This document shows, piece after piece, positions 35,494-47,970 of a DNA stretch of 64,000 nucleotides. Position 1 is the stretch's first letter. Every line of letters starts with the position of its first letter. The stretch is from Allantophomopsis cytisporea (lineage: Eukaryota; Ascomycota; Leotiomycetes; Phacidiales; Phacidiaceae), in assembly GCA_024752435.1 (NCBI GenBank), contig CP103028.1:558001-622000 (forward strand), given 5' to 3'. The notes below the pieces were generated by a model, which searched no databases, was not told the origin of the DNA, and saw only the letters and a list, made by a program, of their open reading frames with translations. The translations under genes were made by a program, and so were the position numbers.

Positions 35494-36535
35494 TGTGGGG
35501 TATATGAGGCTGGCGAAATGTGTAAAATCTCTTCAATTCGATTGATCTGAGAAGAATGTCTGGTTAGCCAAAGTTCACCACAATCATTCATTCATTTAGG
35601 TTTAAAATTATTCGAAATCAGAAGGAGGCCCGAAGGCGCAAAGCATTGTCATCAATGAAAAGAGTACAAGTTCGCTCTATGACTGGTGCCAGCTGGTATA
35701 TCATCATGTAAAGAAGGGGTTTGAGGAAGACTGTTACGGTGTGTTCGCATACCTATTAAAAGTGACAATGATTGACAATGATTGATTGTATGTCTGTCAC
35801 TGTCGAGTTTTATTGTCGAATGTTAAATTTGGTTGTGAAAATGTGAAAGAAAGAAAAGAAAGGTGGTGAATGGTAGGTTTTGTAATGTGGTATGAAGAAG
35901 AAGAAGCTTGGAGCTGGAAAGCTCTAGAATGATTTGGTCGGGCACACTCGGTAAGGCCACTCCTCACGTGTTGATATGGAATAGCCCTTGTCCTTTGATA
36001 ACGAAATATGCAGGTACTGCGATACATTCATTGTTCATAAAGCCGTGCATCTCGTTGTATAATGTGTGCATAACATATTCTGATCCGATACATCGACTGC
36101 GCGGAGTACTGCTCTCTATTGATGATTATATTGACCGGATAATTCGAAATCCGAGAACGGTCGAAAGATCTTGGAGGTAGTCGTTATTTTTGACTTGAAA
36201 TATAGCATTGCTGAAGAAATCCTAAGCATCAAGACCAACTGAGAGTTACAGTTGACAAGTAAAAGATCCATAACCTTATTTTGATCCTCCCAGGACGAAA
36301 GCCACTCAGATACCCTCATCGTCAACTTCTCTAGAGAAATGATAAAGCCATTATTGACATCGTTCACTATCCCTTCACAGCTCATGATTCATTATCCTCG
36401 GCCGCAACATTTTATTCTATCACGTGCGCGGAATGATCCGCAGAGAGCCGCGGTATCGGTAGCAGACGCGGGGAGCTCAATCTTTAAACTCGTCACAGTC
36501 CCTCGTCGCCTCTTGCTTGTATCCACGCAACAAAA
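35494..36535. other. Divergent promoter region AHA1/ETF-beta
   Basis: About 1 kb between two divergent housekeeping genes. No gene seen. A duplicated GACAATGATTG element lies at about 35764-35783 and an AAGAAGAAGAAG run near 35894. Confidence 0.55.
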
Positions 36536-37453
36536 ATGTCCGCCCTACGAATTCTGGTGCCTGTGAAGCGGGTAATCGACTATGCTGTGAGTGCCCTTGC
36601 TTACATTTGTAAAATAGATCCAGTCGACAATAACATCATGAAGTGCACAAGTATTTACTAAATTCGTGACTAGGTCAAACCACGAGTCAACAAGGCCCAA
36701 ACGGCTGTGGAGACGAACGGCGTCAAGCACTCAATGAACCCCTTTGATGAGCTGTCAATCGAAGAATCGGTACGAATCCGCGAGAAGAAGTCGTCGCCAG
36801 GCGGCGTGGAGGATATCTTAGCATTCAGCGCCGGGCCACCAAAAGCGCAGGACATTTTGCGCACAGCAATGGCCATGGGCGCCGACCGCTCCATTCACGT
36901 GGAAACCAAGGATGGACAAGAGCTGGAGCCGCTTAGTGTGGCAAAGCTGCTCAAGAGCGTGGTGGAGAAGGAGAATCGCAACCTCGTGTTCCTCGGCAAG
37001 CAGAGTATTGATGATGACGCCAATCAGACCGGCCAGATGCTTGCTGGTCTGCTCGGCTGGCCACAAGCTACACAGGCATCGAAAGTGGAATTCAAGGCTG
37101 ATGATGTGGTGGAGGTGACGCGCGAGGTCGATGGTGGTGTCGAGACGCTTAGAGCGAAGTTACCAATGATTATTACGACAGATTTGAGATTGAATGAACC
37201 GAGATATGCCAGCTTGCCTAATATCATGAAGGCAAAGAAGAAGAAGTTGGAGAAGAAAAAGCTGGAAGATTATGGAGTTGATGGTGTGCAGAGACTGAAG
37301 ATTACAAAGGTTATTGGTGAGTATTATCTCTATAGTTTTTTTTGGACCCCTTACTGATTTGATTTTTTAGAACCACCACCAAGACAGGGAGGTGGAAAGG
37401 TTGAGGATGTCGATGGTATGATCTCCAAGCTTAAGGAGCTGGGCGCTTTATAA
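36536..37453 (+). CDS. CIR1: Electron transfer flavoprotein beta subunit
   Basis: Mitochondrial matrix ETF-beta. With ETF-alpha it carries electrons from acyl-CoA and other dehydrogenases to ETF-ubiquinone oxidoreductase. Predicted exons are 36536-36586, 36674-37316 and 37371-37453; 258 aa, normal length. Exon 1 holds MSALRILVPVKRVIDYA, the family start; exon 2 continues VKPRVNKAQTAVETNGVKHS, MNPFDELSIEESVRIREK and MAMGADRSIHVE. The signature near the end of the FAD/AMP-binding region reads DLRLNEPRYASLPNIMKAKK, followed by KKKLEKKKLEDYG, and the tail is GGGKVEDVDGMISKLKELGA. Unspliced intron 2 would add a short wrong tail after ITKVIG. No separate targeting peptide is visible beyond the amphipathic first residues. 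ETF-alpha is not in the window. Confidence 0.95.
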
Positions 37454-38066
37454 GTGTCCAAGTCGTGATTCTTGTCAAAATATAATTGTACATGCCACAA
37501 TGCAGCCTTAAATAAGAATCGCCTGCAATTGCGTTATTAGATTCCCTGTAGGTTTCTTCCTTATAACTCTCAAAAGAGCACAGTATCAATATGCATAATT
37601 GTGTTCAACGATGAAGTCATGCTGTACAAGGACACAGCTTCAAGTAACTATACCAAAATGTGATACCCCACATCAAAACAAATCTTATTTCCGCGGAGCT
37701 TACAAACAGACCCAATGTCTGACAAACTCGAACGGATATTGAATGGTATGTACCAAGTCAATTTCATTCGAGTTCATCATATGCGTCTAAAAAGTCCGTC
37801 ATTCCATAACTCGAACAATAGGCAATTGTGACGTCAACAGTAACACATGCTTACGTCGTCAGGAAAAAGCCAGCGCTTGAATAAATGAACCAAAACAACA
37901 GAACAGAACGCATACACAAATACGAATTATAACCACATTCTCAAATTCTTCAATTCTGAACAAAACCAAGCCAGAATCTGCATCTACTATTTACGGTTTC
38001 AAGAGGCTGTAGCTCTAATCTATACCCCATCAATAATATAACCATCATCAACGCTAAACCGCAACA
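37454..38066. other. Intergenic, no gene seen
   Basis: 3' flank of ETF-beta and promoter of the dehydrogenase gene. A pyrimidine/A-rich leader precedes the ATG at 38067, whose context (CGCAACA before ATG) is good. Confidence 0.6.
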
Positions 38067-38861
38067 ATGGCTCCCCAAACCCTCGCGTTCAAGTGCGCGC
38101 TCATCACAGGCGGTGCTGGAGGTTTAGGCTATGCAATGGCCGAACACCTGCTGAAGGCGGGCAAGAGCGTGATCATCGTTGGACGCACCGAATCCAAACT
38201 GCAAGATGCGGCCAAGAAACTGGGCAAGGGAGCAACATACTACGTGCTGGACACCGGCGACATATCAAAGATCTCGTCCTTCTGCGAGCGCGTGATCCGC
38301 GAGCACCCGGAGATGGACTGTCTGATCAACAATGCGGGCGTACAGCGGCCACTGGACGTCAATAAGTTCGAGCTGGAAAAAGCGGATCAGGAGATCGCCA
38401 TTAATATTTCGGGACCGTTGCATCTCGCCATTGGATTCTTGGAGCATTTCAAGAGTAAGGAGGCGGCGACGATTATGAATGTTAGCAGTGTGCTTGGCTT
38501 TAATCCATTCTCGATTATTAACCCTGTGTATAATGGCACCAAGGCATTCGTGCACTTCTGGACTATGAATTTGAGGACGCAGTTGAAAGGGAATAAAGAG
38601 AGTGCTCATATCAAGGTCGTTGAAATCGTACCGCCTACGGTGGCTACGGACTTGCATCGTGAGAGGGAGGATCCAGATGATAATAAGAAAGAGAAGAATA
38701 AGAACACGCTGAGTGTTGAGGAGTTCATGCAAGATGTGGCCAAAGGCTGGGAGGCTGATGAAGATACTGTTGGGGCCGGCGTTGGGAAGGATAGTATTGG
38801 AAAGTGGTTTGGGGCTTTCGGAGAACAATATGCTGAGGCCGAGAAGCCATTCTTGAAGTGA
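38067..38861 (+). CDS. Short-chain dehydrogenase/reductase (classical SDR)
   Basis: Intron-less 264-residue NAD(P)-dependent oxidoreductase of the classical SDR type, close to DltE-like fungal proteins; the substrate is unknown. The Rossmann motif TGGAGGLG is at residues 14-21 and VGRTESKL follows strand 2. LDTGD at 61-65 marks the adenine-ring region and NNAG is at 88-91. The catalytic set is complete: the Ser region MNVSSVLGF (137-145), and Y155 with K159 in YNGTKAF. The PPTVATDL segment after strand 6 is the usual variant of the PG motif. The R40 after strand 2 hints at NADP preference (inference). A Lys/Asp/Glu-rich insert (REREDPDDNKKEKNKN) precedes the C-terminal substrate-binding part. 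No partner gene lies beside it. Confidence 0.93.
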   Translation: MAPQTLAFKCALITGGAGGLGYAMAEHLLKAGKSVIIVGRTESKLQDAAKKLGKGATYYVLDTGDISKISSFCERVIREHPEMDCLINNAGVQRPLDVNKFELEKADQEIAINISGPLHLAIGFLEHFKSKEAATIMNVSSVLGFNPFSIINPVYNGTKAFVHFWTMNLRTQLKGNKESAHIKVVEIVPPTVATDLHREREDPDDNKKEKNKNTLSVEEFMQDVAKGWEADEDTVGAGVGKDSIGKWFGAFGEQYAEAEKPFLK

Positions 38862-41800
38862 TGAAGATGAGTCTTCGGCCGCGCATATTGACTTTCACAT
38901 TAGCAGACGCACACGCTATAAATATTGTTGAATAACGTCTTAACTGATTCTTTGAAATCCTCGATATCTCATCTCGTTTCAAGGGTGGGATATCTGTGAC
39001 TCAGCCGAGATTTGATGAGTCGCATCAATCGTACCAAGCGTACCATTTGCATACACCACCAATCTCAGCATGAACATATCTATATGCTATCGAGATCAAG
39101 GAAACGATAGTTGAATGCCAGGCGTTTCTAACTTACGCGTGAATGATGGAGCGCCATAAGAATGGGAAAGAGGAAGATGAAATGGTTCAGATGAAAGAAT
39201 GCCCTATCACTGGGCCACTGCATTACATGGCAAGGAAAAAGATAACACAGAAACGTACCCAGTGTGGAGAAGAAGTATCACAGATGATATCTATCATCTG
39301 GCCGAGAAAGTGGATCCAATCACAATCACATGCTTTGATGAAAGTTATAAGGTTGTCTCAGAGCTATTTTCGTAAGATACCCCGGAGAGTTTCTTGACGA
39401 ATAACCTTATCATTTGCAATGCTTCTATCCCGGTAACCACGTGTCAGACAAGCAGGCTGGACAAGTTTTGAGTCTCGAGAAAACTTTGAAGCGCCGTAGA
39501 CGCTGGATCTTTCATGAATACACGGCTGCATTGATATAGAAAGTGTAAGTTATGCATTTGATCGTTGGGAGACTTAGAAGAATGGAAAGCTGATACAAGC
39601 TGGCCCACCTACCGAGTGTATGATTGGGCTGTTGGGAATTTCAATCTACCACCATAGTCATACAGCTCCAATTAAGGTTTGAGTACATATTCGCTCTATC
39701 TGGGACGGAAACAAGGTGTGAAAAATATAATCCTGGCTGCATATGCAGACGTCAATGAGAGTCATGGCGAAGTATCATATCTGAATACAGCAACAAAGCT
39801 GAAAACTGGAAAATACATGCCGTTGATATGCACGGAATGCGTATCTTGAAAAGCTATTACCCATTGTTCTCTAGCCAAAAATCCGGATTCAAATCTCCTG
39901 GATATCTTATGGCTCTAATGGGTGACAAAGAAAATGGTAAGAAAGACGGCAGAGCCCGCACGATAGCTTCATGCTTTACGCGAGTTATCATCAATGATTA
40001 TCCGCGGGACTTCCACATACCCTTATTTTTAAGACTCGCTCAATTGTGAATAGACAGATGAACTGCTGCACATATACTCTCTTCCCCACAGTACCCCGTA
40101 GAACAATAGCCAGTTCAAATCCAACTGCGCTCCATATCCACCCAAGGCATGCGGCGGTGCGGCTTGACATGAGCTTAAAGGATTTAAGGCATATCTCATG
40201 GCAATAGAAATTGGTGATTAGATCCAGCCTTTACACATAGTTCCAGATGGTCTAGCGAAGATCTCCCGAGAAGCATTTCGGGGCTTTCAATGGAAGAATG
40301 GAAGACATCATGTGGCTGTTATGGACCAAACTTACCAGTTCTTTACACTTCGAAATTCGTAAAGCCCTTCCAGAACAATTCTACGGCGTTTCTACTGCTT
40401 ATGGCACCATCCGAACCATTATCGCACTCTCAATCCATGGTAGGGAAGCTGAGATCCCGAAAACGTGAAGTATAGAGTAGACGCTTCGTAGAATGCATCG
40501 AAGGGTGATGGTGTTGACGGGTCGGGTTTCGGGAAGGCGGAGAGATATTGCTCCTTAGCTCGAATAATACCTAAGTAGGTGCTCTTTAAGTGCGTACTAT
40601 GGCAATGCTCGGGATATGACCCTGAGATACTCTAACCACTTGAGAATCCCGAGGAAGAAAAGCGTCAGAAGCACGAACTTGTGCGAGGTGTCAATGACCC
40701 TATATTCCTCCAGAGTGCGGCGGTCCCAATCGCTGCAGCGTATATGAGCTGTCATATAGTGGCATGACTTTGGGGTAGAGTTTGTCGTACGACTGTGATC
40801 CATGATGAGCTTCACGGCGGAAAAGGAGAGTGAGCTTCACACGAGAGCGATCAGAGCTTCGTGGCTGTTGGTAAGGCAATTACTACTTTTGTATGATGAG
40901 GACGCTTGCTGTGGGGGGCGGAGAGCCGAATAGTGGCTCACCTAGTTTTTCTGTTGGAAGCGATATTCTGGAGTTGTCATTATTGCGAGGGTTGAGTGCG
41001 GAGTGTGTGAGGTCCAAATACAGTGTTCTCGGTAGAGTAGATCTTACGTTTAGATTGTAAACAGACATGGGAAGGCTTTGTTGTATGACGTTCAAGAACT
41101 CAAACTGAAACTCCAAACTATTACATGATATCCCATGCAGCGATGATATTCGTTGAACACGATATGAACATAGTCGGCGATTGACGGCTGACTTGAACTC
41201 TGTCGCTGTGCGTGCAGTGTTTGACTTTTGCTATTGCTATAGTAGTATTGCGACTCAATACACAGTACTGCTTTTTCCTGATGAATTGAGTTACTCGAGA
41301 AGACGCGGCTGGGCGATCAGAGGCGTACGTATACACGGCACGTTGGCGTTATGTCAACTGAACATAAGCTAGGTAGATATGAATCCGCCGAATGGTTCCT
41401 GGCTCGGAGATCGATACATGTGCTAACCCTTCTATATACTAGGATGGAATCACCATGCCGGAACGATCAGTACTGAAATAAGTGGCAGCATTCTTGATGA
41501 AGGTGAGAATGCACAATAATCCTCTGGCTAGACTAGACTAAGGCTCGTTCATCCTCGGAGAGACTCGTGAGGCACGCGCCATAGGATCCTTTGGAGTGCG
41601 GTACTGTATCGCGGCTCGTTCATGTCAAAATGCGAACAGTTCCCGAAAGTCTATCATGTCTATGTAACTGCCCTGACGAACCCTTCGTCCAAGCACTATA
41701 TGCCGTGTTCCAAGTCTCATGGAGACGCCTGTGGAGACAAAGGTCCGATTTTACGTGAAGATGTCACAGAACTAAAGCGTGTCAACGAATTAATCGAGTA

Positions 41801-44342
41801 TGGACAATGAAGATTTCCATGTATATCGGAGTCTCTCAGGACCAAATGGCTGAATATCGGACTTTTACCTGTGTCCATGATTATCTTGTCAGGTACGGAT
41901 GAATGGATAGGTATGGGAGAGTAAGTAGCCTACCACCTATGACTTGATAATCCGAACAGTCCAAATATGTGGCTGTTATCGGTTGCAAATTGGCAAGTAG
42001 CGAGAAGATCGCCCCTGATGTGTCGCTGATGACATTGATTGAATTGTATCCGTGAGAACTTCGTCTTTATAATCGTCATTTATTCGTATCAATAATAATT
42101 ATAAGGTGAATAAATTGAGCACCCATGGTAGCTACTTGACAATTGTTCTGTAGCGTCGGAGTACCTAATACACCTTTTCCCTTAGCGAGTTGTGAGGCTT
42201 ATCATGGCTGGTAAGGCGTCGGAAATCTGTCTCTGACAGTTATGGCAGTGCCCTATATTGAGAACAGAGTTCATACACACATCTTCTAGCTATGGATAGA
42301 TAGCATATGATATCAGTGTGACAGGGCATCAGGCTGGTAGACGGAGACCAAAGAGATTGTCAAATTTCGAATCTATTGGGTACGATGAACGAAGTAGTCG
42401 ACGGAGCATTGTAGCGCAGTTTGTTGCAGTGAATACATATGTTGGCAGCAAAAATGCCCCAAAGATATGATAATATCGATTTATGCAGCAGTACTGTATT
42501 GTATATTCAGTACAACGAGTATCATCACTTTAGAAACTCATACTCCGTGAGCTGTAACTGCTACTCCATCATTCTACAACTCCCTGATGATGAAAAGGGG
42601 TGTATGACTCGTACGTATCCATATCCACAAGCTCATGCGAGAATAGATCCAACGGCAGGGCGATCATAACCAACACGGTAACACTCGGGGGTGTGCCTCA
42701 AATACCAGACGTGTGTTCTATCTAGCAGCATAAGCATCGCCATTTTAAATCAAATATACTTACTATATATGCGCATATAGTGCATGCTACACATATTTAC
42801 TCATTTTAATTGCTCCGCGCTCTAGTAACTCAGATTTATGAAAACCCAGATTACCACCAATCACTAGGAAATTTTGGATTGTTTCTTGACTGAAGCTTCA
42901 TCCCACGCAGACTCTCTCTTATCCGGCTTCCAGCGCGTCTTAATCCTCAAGTTTCCACGGATATTATACAGTATACAGTAAGTATCACCGCTGTTAGTCA
43001 CGTTGCTGGTCGTCTTAGTTCCAGTCTTTCAAAGTCATGGAATGGTGTCAGGCAAGGCAATAAAGTGACATTACGCCGCGGCCTCCATCAACACCCTAAT
43101 CGTCGGTCATCTGTGGCCATCCGCTGCCATTCCTCGCCTTTAGCCTCCTGCTCCCTTCTATCACCTTTCACCATTGCTACGCCAAAGAGAGCTTTGCACT
43201 TCAGGGAGAATTGCTCTCGGCCCGGCGTAGCCCTAATGATGTTTGGTTCTCACTAGCGATAGCCATTGACAAGTACTTGTCTCTGTACTCCAGAATACAA
43301 AGTTGGCGTCAGCCCTTTAGTCTTCGATAGTGGACTGCCTCCGTCGAACAAGGCCCACTTGGTGCTTGATTTCGGGCAATTAGCGAGTCATCATGGTGCG
43401 GCGTCAGTGAGCATTCATCGAGTTATCATGGACAAAAAGCACTAAGATATGGTAACAAGTATGCAATCATGCACTGTCTGCCTCTGGGGAGGACTACTGG
43501 AGCACTTTGAGCATCATCAAGATTGTGCGCATCTGGTGGTTGCTCTCCACGTTTGAGCACTGACTTGGACTTGAGATACGGGCAGTGCTTGAGTGGCACG
43601 AATGTACAGCATTTCGTACATCTGGTGCACTCATTGTATGCACTACGGTACTACTCGCACACACGTATCCACAACCATGACAATCTACTACGATACGGAT
43701 ACTTACCACCAAACACATCTCGAACCTCCATACGCCAACTAACCAACCCTTACCCCATATGTGCTTGTACCTCTTGGCGGGCCCGCCTCGGTCAATGACC
43801 GCGCCACAAACCCCAGAGACAGTGGATAGTTCGTTGATGGCCCTTAACACTGAAAACGCCAATCTATTCACTTCTAAGTCAACTTGAAAGTATCTCAATC
43901 TCGGATCCAGTTGGCCGCAAACTCTCTTAAGAACAGACAGGGTCGAGACACGCTATGGAAGAACTTGTAAGTAGTATCCAAAAGGAATCCTTCGGGTGAC
44001 GGTTTGATACGTTCGAGAGATCCTATATTGCATTGGCAAGCTCCACAGCCACATGGTTTGATTGTGCCATATCCCCATTTACACCTTTTCCTGATTCTCA
44101 TCAGGGGCCAACAACCTCCATGATCTACGTTTCTATATAGCGTCAGGTAAGACCACGCCAGTAGAAATCTCCAAAAAGTTCTTGTCATATATCATAGCTT
44201 AAGTACGCTTTGCTGTTGGCTCCCTACCAGATAATCAATTCTACCCACATTCCCTAAACCTTTCTAGAATCCTGGTGCCCTGGGTTCTCGGATCCGTCCA
44301 TTCTTTCTATTGTTTTGTTTCTAGAGTGCTTGATTTTTCTCA
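38862..44342. other. Gene-poor region of 5.5 kb
   Basis: No ORF with a recognisable family on either strand. Only short, motif-free ORFs under 135 codons occur, the longest at 43494-43898 on the minus strand. I see no terminal inverted repeats, LTRs or long direct repeats. It may contain eroded genes beyond recognition or long regulatory DNA. Confidence 0.55.
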
Positions 44343-45966
44343 ATGGGTGTGTCTCTTGTCGTCGAGTCGTGGACCTGGTATGGTTTCGCGGTATTGCTTG
44401 TGGCATTTCGATTGTAAGTCTCCTTGATACTCATACATTCCATTGTCCTAACATATCCAGTGTATCCCGAATCTTACAATTGGGAACATGGAGACGCCTT
44501 ATGGCAGAAGACTATGTTATGTTGGGGGTATTCGTAAGTTTCCGCGACTATACTTGCCTCTGTATCAAGCTGATGTATCTCAGTGCGTGTATACTGTGCT
44601 TGTGGCAGCTATGAATATTGTTGTTCATTCTGATACAAATCTCCTTCAACCTGGGGTTCTTGAGAGTCTTACACCTGAAGATATCAGGTCCCGTGTTTAT
44701 GGATCGAAAATGGTCCTGTTGGTTGAGCAGTCTATGATCTTGACGATCTGGGGATGCAAATGCTGTCTGCTCCTCATGTATGGAAAACTAACGTATGCTC
44801 TCTCCTTCTCATTTACCCTATGCAACATTCATATCCAGTGTACCTCTCCGACAAGCCAATGCAACAAAATCCCATCGCAGCAACCCTTCCAGAACACCAA
44901 ACACTGACACGATCTAATTAATAGATTCGGTCTCAAGCAAATGTATGCCGTCAAAATCGTCGCTGGATACATTTCTGTGACGTTTGTAATAATGGAGATA
45001 TGCTACTTCGGTGTATGGTGTCGACCATTCAAGCAATATTGGGCGGTATGTTCTCTTGAAAAGCGAAAAGAGAATGACTGCTAATTTTCATCAGGTGCCC
45101 ACCAACAACATACAATGCTCAGCAGCTATACACCATTTGATCATGAACGCCGTCTTCAATATAACCTCTGATGTTATGATGTTGTGTATTCCACTGCCCT
45201 TACTTATCGCTTCAAAACTTCCAAAGAACAAGTAAATGCCCCAATCCACATACCTATTTCGTCTGCTGACTCTTTCTAGTAAAATAGTTCTTTGTGGTCT
45301 CTTTTCACTTGGAATCTTCGTCGTAAGTTTTCACACGTATATTAAAGAGGTGCAGTAATTAATGTATACCAGATCGTTTCAGCTGTCATCAACAAATACT
45401 ACTCCTTCAGCCAGCCTTTCTCCCCTATTTGGACCTTCTGGTACATCCGCGAAGCCTCGACGGCAATTTTCGTTGCGAATATACCAAATTGTTGGTCTCT
45501 TGTACGCCGCATATTCAAACTTCATAGCTTCTATGGCTCCAGCAACAAAGGAACGTATCCCTACGCCAACGGAACCACGCGCGCATCCGGAATTGGCCTC
45601 AGTGCCATGGGAACACGGACTGGAAACCGCACATTCACAAAACGTGCTTCGGTATCCATGACTGGGCGCGAAAGAATCGCCGATGATGCTGATTCGGAAG
45701 AAAATGCTGTCTTCGGCAAGAATACTACTATGAGCAAGGACTGGGAGAAAAGCCATCAGCTGGACAAGACCGAGAGTCAAGAGGAGATCAACAAATCCGG
45801 GCCCATGGAAATTTGGCAGAGTACAGATGTCACCTTTGAAGAGCACAAGGGGACTCATGACGCACTGGCCGAGCAGCTGAAGATGTACAATGGGGTTGGT
45901 GACGGTCCTAAGACGAGTGACTACAAGACGCGCACTGTTATTACTACAACATCTGCTACGCCCTGA
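44343..45966 (+). CDS. Seven-transmembrane rhodopsin-domain (PTH11-like) protein
   Basis: Fungal integral membrane protein of the rhodopsin-domain family that includes PTH11-like receptors; ligand and role unknown. Seven predicted exons, all frame-consistent: 44343-44413, 44461-44533, 44584-44792, 44925-45045, 45095-45231, 45280-45322, 45373-45966; about 415 aa. The order fits the family: MGVSLVVESWTWYGFAVLLV (TM1), FVSRILQLGTWRRLMAEDYV, CVYTVLVAAMNIVV, EQSMILTIWGCKCCLLLMYG, FGLKQMYAVKIVAGYISVTF, CRPFKQYWAVPTNNIQCSA, then NAVFNITSDVMMLCIPLPLL and KIVLCGLFSLGIFVIVSAVI. The FWYIREASTAIFVANIPNCW stretch with its Trp/Glu is typical of the family's last helix. The cytoplasmic tail (about 150 residues) is hydrophilic, Ser/Thr/Glu rich. 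No CFEM cysteine domain is seen at the N-terminus. It sits next to a cutinase gene on the other strand. Confidence 0.85.
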
Positions 45967-46191
45967 GCCTTTCGTGCGCATTTGAACTTTTTTCATGAAG
46001 CGTTTTGGCTCGGGGTACAGCACGAGCGGAATCTTTTCTTTTGTTACTTTCTCGTAGAAGAATATATACCCTATAATGCATTGATTGTTACCCTTTCGTC
46101 CTTCGAGTACCCCTCATTACCTCCAAGTTATGAATGTCCAATACCACTTGGCAACACACTACTAGACTCCCTTAGGTCTGCCTTGAGAAGA

Positions 46192-46892
46192 TTACAGTCC
46201 ATCGTGCGCAACCACGAAAGCAGCTGCAGCAGCCGCATTCTTGCCATAGGTAAGATGCGTAGTGTATCCACCACTACCTGTGCAGACGACATCCTGATCA
46301 TGGCAGAAGCTCTTAACCAAGCTTGAATCGATCGAACCCACCGCATCCCCATTATCAGGATCACCAAAGACGACGACTATGTTCATCAGCACTTTTCCAG
46401 ATATCTCAACAATCACATAGACTCACCAGCAACAATCCTCTTTGTAACAGCATCAGTCAACTTCTTTGCCGCATTATGCACCAATTGTGCGCCCTGACTG
46501 TAACCCGAAATCACAATGTTGGTGTCAGGGCACTTCGTGCTCGCCTTGTTAATCAAGTTCAGCATCTTCGTGCTGCCCGCCGCACTGCCCCCAGCCAGGT
46601 ACCCGGCAACCGTCGCGTCGTAGTCCACGCCCTGCACTGCCACCGTGTCATCACCAAGGGTACCCCACAACTTCGTGAAGAAGGGTGGTCCTGCGATCGA
46701 GCCTACATTGCCATCTTCATTGGTGCCGCGCGCAAAGATTAGGGTGACATTGCGGCAGGGGCCTGAGAGCTGGTTCTCGGTTGTGCTGCCGGAGGCTTGA
46801 GGCTGAGGGGAGGTGGTTACATTTGGGGTTGTGGGTGCGGCGAGGGCAAGGGCGAGGAGAGGGATGATCGAGAGGAGGGTGGAGAGTTGCAT
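46192..46892 (-). CDS. Secreted cutinase
   Basis: Serine esterase (cutinase family, carbohydrate esterase 5) that hydrolyses cutin or similar polyesters. Predicted exons, in transcript order, are 46892-46427 and 46376-46192; 216 aa, normal for the family. A signal peptide is clear (MQLSTLLSIIPLLALALAAP), followed by a short Thr/Ser/Pro-rich propeptide-like region. The nucleophile Ser132 is in GYSQG, the catalytic Asp is D184 in QDVVC and the catalytic His is H196 in YTTHLTYG. The four conserved Cys are C46, C121, C180 and C187. The intron falls after KRIVA, and splicing joins it to VVVFGDPDNGDAVG. I start at the ATG beginning the signal peptide; the upstream in-frame Met at 46988 would bury it. 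Convergent with the membrane-protein gene, whose end is 225 bp away. Confidence 0.95.
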
Positions 46893-47970
46893 GGTGAACT
46901 GTACTTGGCGGCAAAGGAGGGATGCTGTGGGCTTGAAGTGAAGCTTGATCACCTCTCTAATAGGGCGAGAAGGAAAGAGGAATGGCATCTATATATCTCT
47001 ATCCCTTCTTCCTCATCCAAGCGACCCCTCATACCGGCATACCAGTGCCGTGAATATCCCCGAAGTATCTCTTGACCACCTACCAATAAGCTCTTGCAAT
47101 CCGCGATATCTGGACGCGTACCAAGAAGGCATCTACTCTTTATTCGGAGGAGAAGCTATCTAGGCAGGCGAAGCCCTCTTCAATCATGATTTAGCCTCGC
47201 GTAGACAGTATTCTCGCTAAGTATTCCACACCGAATCACGCATATGATGGTGCGTATGCGCGCGATAGGTGTTGTTTCGGACGGAGAATTTAGGGAAGGT
47301 CGATCGGCAGCGTCGGATTAAGGTTAAATTCGCGACTCTTCTCTTACTGTGGCTCTATGTGCATTTTGCGTGAGGGCATGGATAAGCTTGTTGAAATGGA
47401 GATTTTTGGTGGGATGTCAGATGATGGGTGGTCGTTGTTGTGATGTACCTATATCATTACCTTCCGCTTCGAGTATAAGCGCCGTTATGCATTGTGTCTT
47501 GCTTATGCGTCGAATGGGTGTGGATTTTCTGAAGAATACCCCGCATGCGAAGAGGCTTGGCTTGGCTTGGCAACTCATATTATATGGGGACTTTTGGTAC
47601 GGGTCGTCTCATTCAGACGACCGTGCAGTTGACATTCCAAGTGGTATTCGAGATATTACTCAAGGTGGTATTGGCGAACCGAATCACTTGATTCTTTTGA
47701 ATAATCATGATACTTCGAATAGGCATTACTCAGCATACGGCCAATGTCTTGACCTTGCAGCTATTAAATATATATATCTGAACATATATGATAATCTCGA
47801 TCACGTGTTCACTTGTTCACTTGTACACGAAAATGGTGAAGTACATCACTATGTTTTTATTACCTGTCGTGTTACTTTGCATTGACATTGAGCTGTGGAA
47901 CCCATCATAACACCCCGTCTTGACTCAGTACCAAAACATATGTTCTCAATTATCGAAGTACAGATGATAT
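46893..47970. other. Intergenic, no gene seen
   Basis: Cutinase promoter side plus the 3' flank of the secreted repeat protein. A 178-codon plus-strand ORF at 47349-47885 begins at a GTG and has no motif; rejected. Confidence 0.55.

Noticed and set aside
43494..44188. Two overlapping-end minus-strand ORFs (43494-43898, 43895-44188)
   Set aside because: No shared frame, splice site or domain links them, and composition is not coding-like.
45379..46023. 214-codon minus-strand ORF opposite the last exon of the 7TM gene
   Set aside because: Antisense of a frame-consistent, family-matching exon; no motif of its own.
47349..47885. 178-codon plus-strand ORF
   Set aside because: Begins with GTG, has Cys/His/Met-rich non-coding composition and no recognisable domain.
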